A stretch of DNA of 9,674 nt from Bacteroidota bacterium (GTDB lineage Bacteria > Bacteroidota > Bacteroidia > Bacteroidales > 4484-276). The stretch is from assembly GCA_013203545.1 (NCBI GenBank), contig JABMQA010001261.1:1-9674 (forward strand), given 5' to 3'. Made by a program: the position numbers and the translations under genes. Under the pieces are notes generated by a model. That model saw only the letters and a list, made by a program, of their open reading frames with translations, made no database searches and was not told the origin of the DNA. Shown here piece after piece: positions 1 through 7,675 of the stretch; position 1 is the stretch's first letter, and each line of letters starts with the position of its first letter.

Positions 1-1062
1 AACGAATACTGGAGAAGTGTGGATCTTTACCTGGGTGGTGACGAACATGCCACCGGTCACCTGATTTATGCGCGCTTCTGGAATAAGTTTTTATTCGATT
101 TGGGTTTGGCCTGCGAGGACGAACCGTTTAAGAAAATGATCAACCAGGGAAAAATTCAGGGTCGTTCCAGTATAGCCTACCGTATTAATGGAACCAACAC
201 TTTTGTGTCCTTTGCACTGAAAGGTAAGTATGATATAGCGCCGATTCACGTTGACATTAGCCTGGTGGATAACGATGTGCTGGATATAGAAGGCTTTAAA
301 AAATGGAGGCCGGAGTTGGCCAATGCGGAATTCATCCTCGAAGATGGAAAATATGTGTGTGGATGGGAGATCGAAAAGATGTCCAAATCGTTGTACAATG
401 TTCAAAATCCCGATGACCTGATCGAAAAATATGGGGCCGATACCTTCAGGCTTTACGAAATGTTTCTTGGCCCACTTGAAAGTCATAAACCGTGGGATAC
501 CCATGGAATAGAGGGCGTGTTCAGGTTTATCAGGAAGCTGTGGAGGCTGTTTCACAACGAGAAGAATGAATTTTGCGTAAATGATGATGAACCTACGCCT
601 GCCGAACTAAAAGTTATCCATGGTACAATTAAGAAGATCAGGGATGATATCGAACGGTTTTCATTCAATACGGGGGTGAGTAATTTCATGATCTGTGTAA
701 ACGAACTTACGGACCTGAAATGCCACAAGCGGCAAATATTGTCCGATCTTGTGGTAATAATTTCTCCCTATGCACCGCATATCGCTGAAGAGTTGTGGAA
801 CCTGCTGGGAAATCCCGAAAGTGTGACAAAGTATAATTTCCCTGACTATAATGAGGATTATCTTGTGGAAAGCACTTTCGAATACCCCGTCTCGTTTAAT
901 GGGAAACTGAGGTTTAAACTTGAATTGCCATTGGATATCTCAAAGGAAGATATCGAGAAGGCTGCTTTAGTGGCTGAGGGGGCACAGAAATGGCTTGAAG
1001 GTAAAACCATCAGGAAGATAATCGTTGTTCCGAAGAAAATAATCAATATTGTTGTAGGTTGA
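1..1062 (+). CDS. leuS: Leucyl-tRNA synthetase, C-terminal part (5' end outside window)
   Basis: This enzyme charges tRNA-Leu with leucine in the cytoplasm and is a class I synthetase. The frame is open from base 1, so the gene enters from the left; 353 residues are visible, roughly the last 40% of a usual bacterial LeuRS. Near the visible start is the GGDEHATGHLIYARFW segment, the family's GG(I/D)EHA..HL.Y.RF catalytic-core signature. The KMSKS ATP-binding loop lies at bases 376-390 (fragment residues 126-130) and is followed by the DLIEKYGADTFRLYEMFLGPLE block typical of LeuRS. The helical anticodon-binding domain follows, including SPYAPHIAEELW, and then the small C-terminal domain starting at VSFNGKLRFKLELP. 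The HIGH motif and the editing domain must lie off the window. The gene ends normally with TGA. A 66-base gap separates it from the next gene, which could be read from the same transcript. The identification is secure. Confidence 0.97.
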   Translation, partial: NEYWRSVDLYLGGDEHATGHLIYARFWNKFLFDLGLACEDEPFKKMINQGKIQGRSSIAYRINGTNTFVSFALKGKYDIAPIHVDISLVDNDVLDIEGFKKWRPELANAEFILEDGKYVCGWEIEKMSKSLYNVQNPDDLIEKYGADTFRLYEMFLGPLESHKPWDTHGIEGVFRFIRKLWRLFHNEKNEFCVNDDEPTPAELKVIHGTIKKIRDDIERFSFNTGVSNFMICVNELTDLKCHKRQILSDLVVIISPYAPHIAEELWNLLGNPESVTKYNFPDYNEDYLVESTFEYPVSFNGKLRFKLELPLDISKEDIEKAALVAEGAQKWLEGKTIRKIIVVPKKIINIVVG

Positions 1063-1128
1063 TTTCACAATTTATTGTACCAACTTAAGTTTATCTTCCT
1101 TTAACAATATAATTGGATAAAATCCGGT

Positions 1129-1938
1129 ATGGAAAGTATTTCGAAATACATATTGCTTTTGTGCTTTTCGCTGATCTGTGTGGTGGTTCCTGCCCAGGAA
1201 TTTGAATACAGAACCGTAGGGAATGATGTATTTGTCCCTGGTGAAAAGCTTAAATACAGGGTATATTATGAATCATTATTAACCGGGAAAGTTGATGCGG
1301 GAGTAGCTACCCTGGAAATTAAAAACTCCAACAGAAGGTTTAATAACAGAGAAGTTTACCATGTAATTGGAAGCGGTAAATCCAACAGGGCATTCGATCT
1401 GTTCTTTAAGGTACGCGACCGGTTCGAATCATATATTGATAAGGAAGCCCTGGCGCCACACTTGTTTATAAGGAGGACCAAGGAGGGTGGCTATGTGATG
1501 GAAGATGATATTTATTTCGATCATGAAAATGGAATTGCCAAGAGTAGCCGGACTACGAAAAACATCACCCCATATATGCAGGATATTATCTCTGCATCCT
1601 TGTATGCCAGGACTTTTGATTTCTCTGACGTAAAAGAAGGCGATAATTTCCCGGTTGATTTTTACCTTGACGACTCTGCTTATATTTCAGTTATACAGTT
1701 TCAGGGAATAGAAACTGTAGAAACTTCCCTGGGGATTTTCACCTGTTTGGCCTTTAAACCTATGGTTGCCACCGGTGAGGTTTTTAGCAATCCATATCCT
1801 ATGACCCTGTGGGTTACCAATGACAAAAACAAACTCCCTGTTTTAGCCAAATCGGCAGTAATTGTGGGTTCCGTAAAAATGGAGCTTATCAATTATTCAG
1901 GATTGGCCCACCCTGTTGAAGCCCGGATCGGTGATTGA
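1129..1938 (+). CDS. Exported DUF3108 domain protein
   Basis: This is a 269-residue protein of unknown function. Residues 1-22 look like a Sec signal peptide: a short polar start with Lys6, a hydrophobic stretch (YILLLCFSLICVVV) and a likely cleavage after VPA, just before QEF. There is no lipobox cysteine at that position. The mature part begins with the DUF3108 hallmark FVPGEKLKYRVYYE followed by GKVDAGVATLEI, and the domain seems to run to near the C-terminus. It is rich in alternating polar and hydrophobic residues, consistent with a beta-strand fold in the periplasm or at the outer membrane. No transmembrane segment follows the signal peptide. The ATG at 1129 was chosen because the signal peptide begins right after it; the leader is A/T-rich without a Shine-Dalgarno sequence, as is usual in Bacteroidota. 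The family assignment rests on the N-terminal motif and overall form, and no biochemical role can be given. It follows leuS by 66 bases. Confidence 0.85.
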   Translation: MESISKYILLLCFSLICVVVPAQEFEYRTVGNDVFVPGEKLKYRVYYESLLTGKVDAGVATLEIKNSNRRFNNREVYHVIGSGKSNRAFDLFFKVRDRFESYIDKEALAPHLFIRRTKEGGYVMEDDIYFDHENGIAKSSRTTKNITPYMQDIISASLYARTFDFSDVKEGDNFPVDFYLDDSAYISVIQFQGIETVETSLGIFTCLAFKPMVATGEVFSNPYPMTLWVTNDKNKLPVLAKSAVIVGSVKMELINYSGLAHPVEARIGD

Positions 1939-2006
1939 CCCCAATTATAGATTATCAGAAATTTCCTTTCTATTTAGTTAATGTCGAATTATTTCGAGTA
2001 AGTGAT

Positions 2007-2017
2007 TTACATTTGCG
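2007..2017 (+). promoter_or_regulatory. Probable Bacteroidota -7 promoter element for the arginine decarboxylase
   Basis: The bases TACATTTG at 2008-2015 match the Bacteroidota primary sigma factor -7 consensus TAnnTTTG exactly. They lie 38 bases before the ATG at 2054. I do not see a clear -33 TTG at the expected distance (about 19-21 bases upstream), so this is a half-site prediction. The flanking 11 bases TTACATTTGCG are identical to those upstream of pheT at 3515-3525. Confidence 0.55.
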
Positions 2018-2053
2018 TTTTGATTTTATTTCATCACAGTTAAATTTGAAAAT

Positions 2054-3445
2054 ATGAAAATCAAATACATTGATTTGATTGAGCAAACATTTGACTTTCC
2101 ACAGGAGGAGTTTGATGTAGCTGATGGGGAAATCCGATGGCATGATATCCCGTTGATGGACATTATCAAGCAATACGGAACGCCACTTAAAATAACTTAT
2201 CTGCCAAAAATCAGCGAGCAAATCCAGAAAGCCCGAAGGTTTTTTAATGTGGCCATGGCAAAAGTAGATTATCACGGTGATTACAAATATTGCTACTGCA
2301 CCAAAAGCTCGCATTTTTCATTTGTTATAGAAGAAGCCCTAAAAAACAAGATTAATCTGGAAACATCCTCAGCCTTTGATGTTAATATTATCGAAGAAAT
2401 CTTTAACACCGGATTAATAGATAAGGGGATTTTTATCATTGCTAATGGATTTAAACGTCCCCAATACCTCGAAAACATTACCCGGCTTATCAACAATGGT
2501 TTTAAAAATACGATTCCCATTCTGGATAATATGGACGAGATTGATTATTTTGAACAAAATGTTAAGGGGAAGTTCAAAATAGGTATGCGGATTGCCTCGG
2601 AGGAAGAACCCATGTTCTCGTTTTACACCTCACGTTTGGGCATCAGGTATAATGACATCCTGCCCTTTTACAAGGATCACATTAAAAAGAACCCCAATAT
2701 TGGGCTGAAAATGTTGCACTTTTTTATCAATACCGGTATCAGGGATACATCCTACTACTGGAACGAACTCAGCAAAAGCCTGAATGTATATTGTGCGCTA
2801 AAAAAAATCTGTCCTGAACTGGATTCTATCAATATTGGTGGTGGATTTCCCATTAAGAATTCGCTGGGGTTTGAATATGACTACGAATACATGGCTGAGG
2901 AAATTGTAGCACAAATCAAATATACCTGCGAACAAAACCAGGTTCCTGAACCGGATATTTTTACTGAGTTCGGGTCATTTACTGTTGGTGAAAGCGGGGC
3001 GGTTTTATATTCGATACTCGATCAAAAGCGGCAAAACGACCGGGAGTTGTGGAATATGATCGACAGTTCGTTTATGACAACGCTTCCGGATACCTGGGCC
3101 ATCAACCAGCGGTTTATTTTGCTCCCAATCAATCGCTGGGATGTGGAATACCAGCGGGTTTGCCTGGGTGGGCTCACCTGCGACAGCCAGGATTATTACA
3201 ATGATGAAGCCCATTCCAATGCCGTATTCCTCCCAAAATATGTGGATGAAGACCCCCTCTATATCGGATTTTTCCATACCGGGGCCTATCAGGAATCACT
3301 CGGGGGTTATGGGGGAATTCAGCATTGCCTTATTCCTGCCCCTAAACATATCATTATAGATCTGGACGAAAACGGTGAATATTTCCCAAAGTTATTTGCC
3401 AAAGAACAAAGTTTTAAATCGATGCTGAAGACGTTGGGCTATTAG
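2054..3445 (+). CDS. speA: Arginine decarboxylase, short fold-III PLP type
   Basis: The likely reaction is PLP-dependent decarboxylation of arginine to agmatine, the first step of agmatine-based polyamine synthesis. The protein has 463 residues, much shorter than E. coli SpeA (about 658), and matches the compact form I know from Bacteroidota. Fold-III hallmarks are in order. Lys84 in CYCTKSS is the probable Schiff-base lysine. His222 in MLHFFINTG is the residue expected to stack on PLP. Gly262-264 in NIGGGFPI and Glu305 in TEFGSFTVGE bind the cofactor. Cys376 in GLTCDSQD is the catalytic cysteine from the partner subunit, and Tyr412 lies in HTGAYQ. All key residues are present, so it should be active as a dimer or higher oligomer with shared active sites. 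The ATG at 2054 follows an A-rich leader and a -7 promoter element. No agmatinase or agmatine deiminase gene is adjacent. Arginine specificity is inferred from remembered family resemblance; ornithine, lysine or diaminopimelate would be the alternatives. Confidence 0.87.
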   Translation: MKIKYIDLIEQTFDFPQEEFDVADGEIRWHDIPLMDIIKQYGTPLKITYLPKISEQIQKARRFFNVAMAKVDYHGDYKYCYCTKSSHFSFVIEEALKNKINLETSSAFDVNIIEEIFNTGLIDKGIFIIANGFKRPQYLENITRLINNGFKNTIPILDNMDEIDYFEQNVKGKFKIGMRIASEEEPMFSFYTSRLGIRYNDILPFYKDHIKKNPNIGLKMLHFFINTGIRDTSYYWNELSKSLNVYCALKKICPELDSINIGGGFPIKNSLGFEYDYEYMAEEIVAQIKYTCEQNQVPEPDIFTEFGSFTVGESGAVLYSILDQKRQNDRELWNMIDSSFMTTLPDTWAINQRFILLPINRWDVEYQRVCLGGLTCDSQDYYNDEAHSNAVFLPKYVDEDPLYIGFFHTGAYQESLGGYGGIQHCLIPAPKHIIIDLDENGEYFPKLFAKEQSFKSMLKTLGY

Positions 3446-3514
3446 CAGACAGCCATATAATTCAACAATTTGGTCAGCTTCGAACATACCGATTTTTTAA
3501 CTCACCCTATTTTA

Positions 3515-3525
3515 TTACATTTGCG
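3515..3525 (+). promoter_or_regulatory. Probable Bacteroidota -7 promoter element for pheT
   Basis: TACATTTG at 3516-3523 matches the TAnnTTTG -7 consensus exactly and lies 25 bases upstream of the pheT ATG. No clear TTG -33 box is seen, only a T-run at 3493-3498. An A-rich leader (AAAATAAAAT) between this element and the start codon fits translation without a Shine-Dalgarno sequence. Together with the 103-base gap after the previous gene, it suggests pheT begins its own transcript. Confidence 0.55.
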
Positions 3526-3548
3526 GGCTTAAAATAAAATCAGTTAAA

Positions 3549-6011
3549 ATGAAGATTTCCTATAATTGGCTCAAGGAGTATATACATATTGACCTTGACC
3601 CTGAACAGGTAGCAGAAATACTTACCAATACAGGGCTGGAGGTTGAAGGCCTCGAAAAAATAGAAACCGTAAAAGGGGGATTGCAGGGTGTGCTTACCGG
3701 GGAGGTTATGAGTTGTGAAAAGCATCCCGATGCCGACCGGCTGAGTGTTACAACGGTCGATATTGGAACGGGGGAATTGCTGCCAATTGTTTGTGGTGCC
3801 CCAAATGTTGAAAAAGGGCAGAAGGTTGTGGTTGCAACTGTAGGAACAACTTTGTATACGGGAGAAACCTCCTTTGAAATAAAAAGATCAAAAATACGTG
3901 GCCAGGTATCGATGGGGATGATTTGTGCTGAAGATGAGCTGGGTTTGGGAGAATCACACGAAGGTATCATGGTTTTGCCGGATGATACGGAAATAGGTAT
4001 CCAGGCAAGGGATTATTTTAGAATTGAAGAAGATTATGTTTTCGAGATCGGGCTTACCCCAAACCGCTCGGATGCCATGTCGCATATTGGAGTGGCCAGG
4101 GATTTGCAGGCTGTTTTGAATATACAAAACCCGAATAATCCGATAAGTTTGATAAAACCTTGTGTTGACGGATTCAGGCCGGATAACAACGACTTGCAAG
4201 TTGAGGTTGTGGTGGAAGACCAGGAGGCCTGTCCGAGGTATTCAAGCCTGGTAATTACTGATGTGCAGGTTAAAGAATCGCCTGATTGGCTGAAGAACCG
4301 CTTGATTGCCATTGGTTTGAGGCCCATTAATAACATGGTTGATATTAGTAATTTTATCATGCACGAAACCGGCCATCCTACCCATTTCTTCGACCTTGAA
4401 AAAATCAAGGGGCACAAAGTTGTAATCAGAAAGGAACCGGCAGGAACGAAGTTTACAACCCTGGATGAAGAAGTGCGTGAACTGTCTGGCATGGATCTGA
4501 TGATTTGCAACGAATCCGATGGAATGTGTATTGCCGGCGTGTTTGGCGGCCTCGATTCGGGTGTAACTGAGAAAACGAAAAATGTATTTCTCGAAAGTGC
4601 TTATTTCGATCCTAAAACCACCAGAAGAACGGCCCGCTTTCATAGGCTGAACACCGATTCGTCCTTCAGGTTTGAAAGAGGTGCGGACCCCAACGCAACC
4701 TTATATGCCTTGAAAAGGGCAGCCATGTTGATAAAAGAACTGGCCGGAGGGACTATCGCGTCTGAGATAAACGATGTTTATCCCAATCCTATCAACAGTT
4801 GGGAAGTTAAAGTAACCTTTAAAAATATCGATCGCCTGATCGGAAAAAAGCTTGACCATGATCAGATCAAGGATATACTGATCTGGGTGGGGATGGAAAT
4901 TATTGCTGAAGATGACGATGGGCTCACCGTGGAAGTCCCAACCTATAAAAATGATGTTACACGCGAAGCGGATGTGATCGAGGAAATTCTCAGGATTTAT
5001 GGCTATAACAATGTTGAGTTTCCTGACCAGTTGCGTTCATCTTTGTCCTATATCGAAAAACCAGACAGGGAGAAGGTGCAGAATCAGGTTGCCGACTTTC
5101 TTACCAACAACGGATTTGCCGAGATCATGAGCAATTCGTTAACCAAAGCTGATTATGCAAAAACGCTGGGATTCCTCAATCCCGACCATGATGTTAAAAT
5201 TTACAATCCATTAAGCACCGACCTGAATGTGATGCGGCAGGGCCTGTTGACTTCCGGGTTGGAGGCCGTTTTATATAATCAGAACAGGAAAAATCTCAAC
5301 CTTAAATTGTACGAATTTGGCAGTGTTTACAGTCAGGATAAATCAAAAGCCGATGCAACCGATGTTCTGGCCAGGTTTAATGAGTCCGTGCATTTGTCTT
5401 TGTTTCTTACCGGAAATCAAAACAATGAGAGCTGGCACAGGCCAACACAGGTTGTCGATTTCTGGGGGATAAAATTCTTTATTCTGAAAATTTTTGAACG
5501 CTTGAATATTGACCCGCAGAACCTTACCGAAAGCCAGGTTTCCAACCAGGTTTTCGAAATGGGGCTAATGTATGAGCAAAACAATAAACCCGTTGTATCC
5601 TTCGGCAAACTGGCGAAAAATCTTTTAAAAGCTTTCGAAATCAAACAGGATATTTATTACGCCGATATTTGCTGGGATACTGTTCTGGAATTGTTGAAAC
5701 GTCACAAAATATCATATGTTCCGGTATCGAAATATCCGGAGGTGAGGCGTGATCTGGCCTTGCTGGTGGATAAGGATGTTATGTATTCGGACCTGGAAAG
5801 GCTCGCTTTAAAAATCGAAAAGAAGCTATTGAAGAAAGTTAACCTGTTTGATGTTTATGAAGGCGACAAGATTGAAGCGGGTAAAAAGTCCTATGCATTG
5901 AGTTTTATTTTACAGGATGAAACCAAAACACTTACCGACAAGATTATTGATAAGACGATGCAAAGGATTATCACGGCCTATGAAAGAAATATGAACGCAA
6001 TTATTCGTTAA
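3549..6011 (+). CDS. pheT: Phenylalanyl-tRNA synthetase beta subunit
   Basis: This is the beta chain of the cytoplasmic alpha2-beta2 PheRS, which charges tRNA-Phe; the beta chain binds tRNA and removes mischarged tyrosine. At 820 residues it is full length for the family. Domains in order are as follows. The N-terminal segment begins MKISYNWLKEYI. An OB-fold tRNA-binding domain spans about residues 39-150 (HPDADRLSV, GAPNV, KIRGQVSMGMICAEDELGLG). The B3/B4 editing domain spans about 222-395 and includes GLRPINNMVDISNF. A B5 DNA-binding-like domain spans about 418-490 and contains VPTYKNDVTREADVIEEI. A catalytic-like core follows, and a C-terminal FDX-ACB anticodon-binding domain spans about 724-819, starting near SKYPEVRRDLALLVDK. 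The ATG at 3549 is the family's usual start. pheS is not nearby, which is not unusual for Bacteroidota. The next gene starts 20 bases after its stop and is probably on the same mRNA. Confidence 0.97.
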   Translation: MKISYNWLKEYIHIDLDPEQVAEILTNTGLEVEGLEKIETVKGGLQGVLTGEVMSCEKHPDADRLSVTTVDIGTGELLPIVCGAPNVEKGQKVVVATVGTTLYTGETSFEIKRSKIRGQVSMGMICAEDELGLGESHEGIMVLPDDTEIGIQARDYFRIEEDYVFEIGLTPNRSDAMSHIGVARDLQAVLNIQNPNNPISLIKPCVDGFRPDNNDLQVEVVVEDQEACPRYSSLVITDVQVKESPDWLKNRLIAIGLRPINNMVDISNFIMHETGHPTHFFDLEKIKGHKVVIRKEPAGTKFTTLDEEVRELSGMDLMICNESDGMCIAGVFGGLDSGVTEKTKNVFLESAYFDPKTTRRTARFHRLNTDSSFRFERGADPNATLYALKRAAMLIKELAGGTIASEINDVYPNPINSWEVKVTFKNIDRLIGKKLDHDQIKDILIWVGMEIIAEDDDGLTVEVPTYKNDVTREADVIEEILRIYGYNNVEFPDQLRSSLSYIEKPDREKVQNQVADFLTNNGFAEIMSNSLTKADYAKTLGFLNPDHDVKIYNPLSTDLNVMRQGLLTSGLEAVLYNQNRKNLNLKLYEFGSVYSQDKSKADATDVLARFNESVHLSLFLTGNQNNESWHRPTQVVDFWGIKFFILKIFERLNIDPQNLTESQVSNQVFEMGLMYEQNNKPVVSFGKLAKNLLKAFEIKQDIYYADICWDTVLELLKRHKISYVPVSKYPEVRRDLALLVDKDVMYSDLERLALKIEKKLLKKVNLFDVYEGDKIEAGKKSYALSFILQDETKTLTDKIIDKTMQRIITAYERNMNAIIR

Positions 6012-6031
6012 CCAATATTAAAAAATTCAAT

Positions 6032-7675
6032 ATGGAAAAAACAAAACATTACTCCGTTAACCCATTGGGGGAGAAGTTTGAAATCCCACAAACCGTAGAT
6101 TACCCGGCCGAATTCGAGAGGGTTAAAAAGCTTTCGGATGAAGCCAGAAAAGATGGAAAAGAAATCGTGGTTGTGATGGGCGTTGGTTTTGTAGGTGCTG
6201 TGATGGCTGCCATCGTGGCCGACACAACCGATGAAAACGGGAAAGCAAGCAAGTTTGTTATTGGTTGCCAGCGGCCGAGTACAAGAAGCTACTGGAAGAT
6301 ACCCATGCTCAACCAGGGTATTTCTCCTGTAAAAGCCGAAGATCCCGAGGTTGATGAATTGATTGGACGCTGTGTTAAGGATCGGAAAACCTTGATAGCC
6401 ACATACAACAGTGATGCGTTGCAACTGGCCGATTGTGTTGTGGTGGACGTGCAGTGCGATTACCACAAGAACGGACTTGGAAATATGCGTGATGGCGAAG
6501 CTGATATGGCAGCCCTGGAAGCTACCATGCGGACCATCGGCGATAAAATCCAACCCCATTGCCTTGTTTTGATAGAAACCACAGTGGCGCCCGGAACCAC
6601 CGAGTTTGTAGCATGGCCGATTTTAAAGAAAGCATTTGCACAGCGTGGTATCAAAGAAACCCCTTTGCTGGCCCATAGTTTCGAGCGGGTTATGCCGGGG
6701 CGTGAATATGTATCAAGTATCCGCGATTTCTGGCGGGTTTGCAGTGGCTGTGATCAGGAAGCCAGGGTACGGGTGGAGAAATTCCTCCACGAGGTACTCA
6801 ACACAAAGGATTTCCCCCTGACTGTAATGGACCGCCCCATCGAATCTGAAACCACTAAAATCGTAGAAAATTCCTACCGTGCTACCATTCTTGCATACCT
6901 TCACGAATGGAGCATCTTTGCTGAGCGCAATGGTGTGGATCTTATAAAAGTTATCAATGCCATCAAAATGCGGCCCACCCACAGCAACATGATTTTCCCG
7001 GGACCGGGTATCGGTGGCTACTGCCTTCCAAAGGATGGTGGGCTGGGATACTGGGCATACAGGCATATTCTGGGGTTTGAAGATGGTGATTCACTGTTTA
7101 AGATCACACCTACCGCAATCGATATCAATGACACCCGTGGGCTGCATGTGGCACAACTTACCCGTGACGCTTTGCGGAATATGGCCAGATATATTGCCGG
7201 TGCCGAGGTGTTGATTTGTGGTGCAAGTTACCGTGAGGATGTAGGCGATACCAGGTATAGCGGTAGTGAAATGGTGGTTAGAAAACTAACGGAACTCGGT
7301 GCTGAAATGCGGGTACACGATCCCTATGTTGACCATTGGTACGAGTTCGAGAACCAGGAGGCTGAACATTCCTCCTCCTCCTCATGGAAAAGATTTTTCA
7401 GGAACCAGGATCACTTACCCGAAATAAAGGTTGGTAAAGATCTGAAGGCTTCCCTGAAAGGTGTAGAGGCAGTAATATTTGCCGTGCCACATGAAGCGTA
7501 CCGTGACCTGACACCCGACCAGATCGTGGAGTGGGCTGGCGGTCCTGTTGCTGTTGTTGATGCCTTCGGAATGTTAACGGATGAAAAGATTAGAAGGTAT
7601 TTCGAGCTTGGCTGTGAAGTGAAGGCACTTGGACGCGGTCATGTGCAGCGTATCAAAAAGGAAGTGAAAGGATAG
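6032..7675 (+). CDS. Nucleotide-sugar dehydrogenase (UDP-glucose/GDP-mannose dehydrogenase family), long form
   Basis: Enzymes of this family oxidise C6 of an NDP-sugar to a carboxylate in two NAD-dependent steps, giving uronic acids for capsule, exopolysaccharide or lipopolysaccharide. An N-terminal Rossmann fold has the GVGFVG dinucleotide motif at residues 50-55, and VAPGTTE at 185-191 carries the family's Glu191. In the central helical domain, KIVEN at 276-280 holds the conserved Lys276 and Asn280. Cys331 in GPGIGGYCLPKD is the expected catalytic nucleophile, with Asp335 after it. The C-terminal sugar-binding Rossmann domain begins near residue 393 (CGASYREDVGDTRYS). All catalytic residues seem intact. 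At 547 residues it is longer than the usual 400-450. The extra length includes about 48 residues before the Rossmann motif and a segment after residue 435 that carries five serines in a row. The substrate (UDP-glucose, UDP-GlcNAc/ManNAc or GDP-mannose) cannot be decided from motifs. It follows pheT by 20 bases without a visible promoter. Confidence 0.88.
   Translation: MEKTKHYSVNPLGEKFEIPQTVDYPAEFERVKKLSDEARKDGKEIVVVMGVGFVGAVMAAIVADTTDENGKASKFVIGCQRPSTRSYWKIPMLNQGISPVKAEDPEVDELIGRCVKDRKTLIATYNSDALQLADCVVVDVQCDYHKNGLGNMRDGEADMAALEATMRTIGDKIQPHCLVLIETTVAPGTTEFVAWPILKKAFAQRGIKETPLLAHSFERVMPGREYVSSIRDFWRVCSGCDQEARVRVEKFLHEVLNTKDFPLTVMDRPIESETTKIVENSYRATILAYLHEWSIFAERNGVDLIKVINAIKMRPTHSNMIFPGPGIGGYCLPKDGGLGYWAYRHILGFEDGDSLFKITPTAIDINDTRGLHVAQLTRDALRNMARYIAGAEVLICGASYREDVGDTRYSGSEMVVRKLTELGAEMRVHDPYVDHWYEFENQEAEHSSSSSWKRFFRNQDHLPEIKVGKDLKASLKGVEAVIFAVPHEAYRDLTPDQIVEWAGGPVAVVDAFGMLTDEKIRRYFELGCEVKALGRGHVQRIKKEVKG
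7370..7384 (+). repeat. TCC trinucleotide run encoding five serines
   Basis: Four perfect TCC codons plus TCA encode residues 447-451 of the dehydrogenase (context EHSSSSSW). The run sits between the C-terminal domain's first strands and the segment beginning KRFFRNQDHLPE, probably in a surface loop. Unit-length changes here would keep the reading frame, so the loop could vary in length between strains. Confidence 0.7.

Noticed and set aside
1082..1091. The perfect 10-base palindrome AACTTAAGTT after leuS as an operator or terminator.
   Set aside because: It is short and A/T-rich, has no loop or following T-run, and is easily expected by chance.
3560..3970. A 136-codon minus-strand frame rich in serine and proline.
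   Set aside because: It is antisense to the pheT tRNA-binding domain; the composition is what the complement of that coding strand gives.
4034..4643. Two overlapping minus-strand open frames of 158 and 133 codons.
   Set aside because: They are antisense to the B3/B4 region of pheT, whose protein is clearly conserved, and their translations have no family features.
6008..6559. A 183-codon minus-strand open frame.
   Set aside because: It lies opposite the well-supported dehydrogenase reading frame and its translation shows no recognisable domain.
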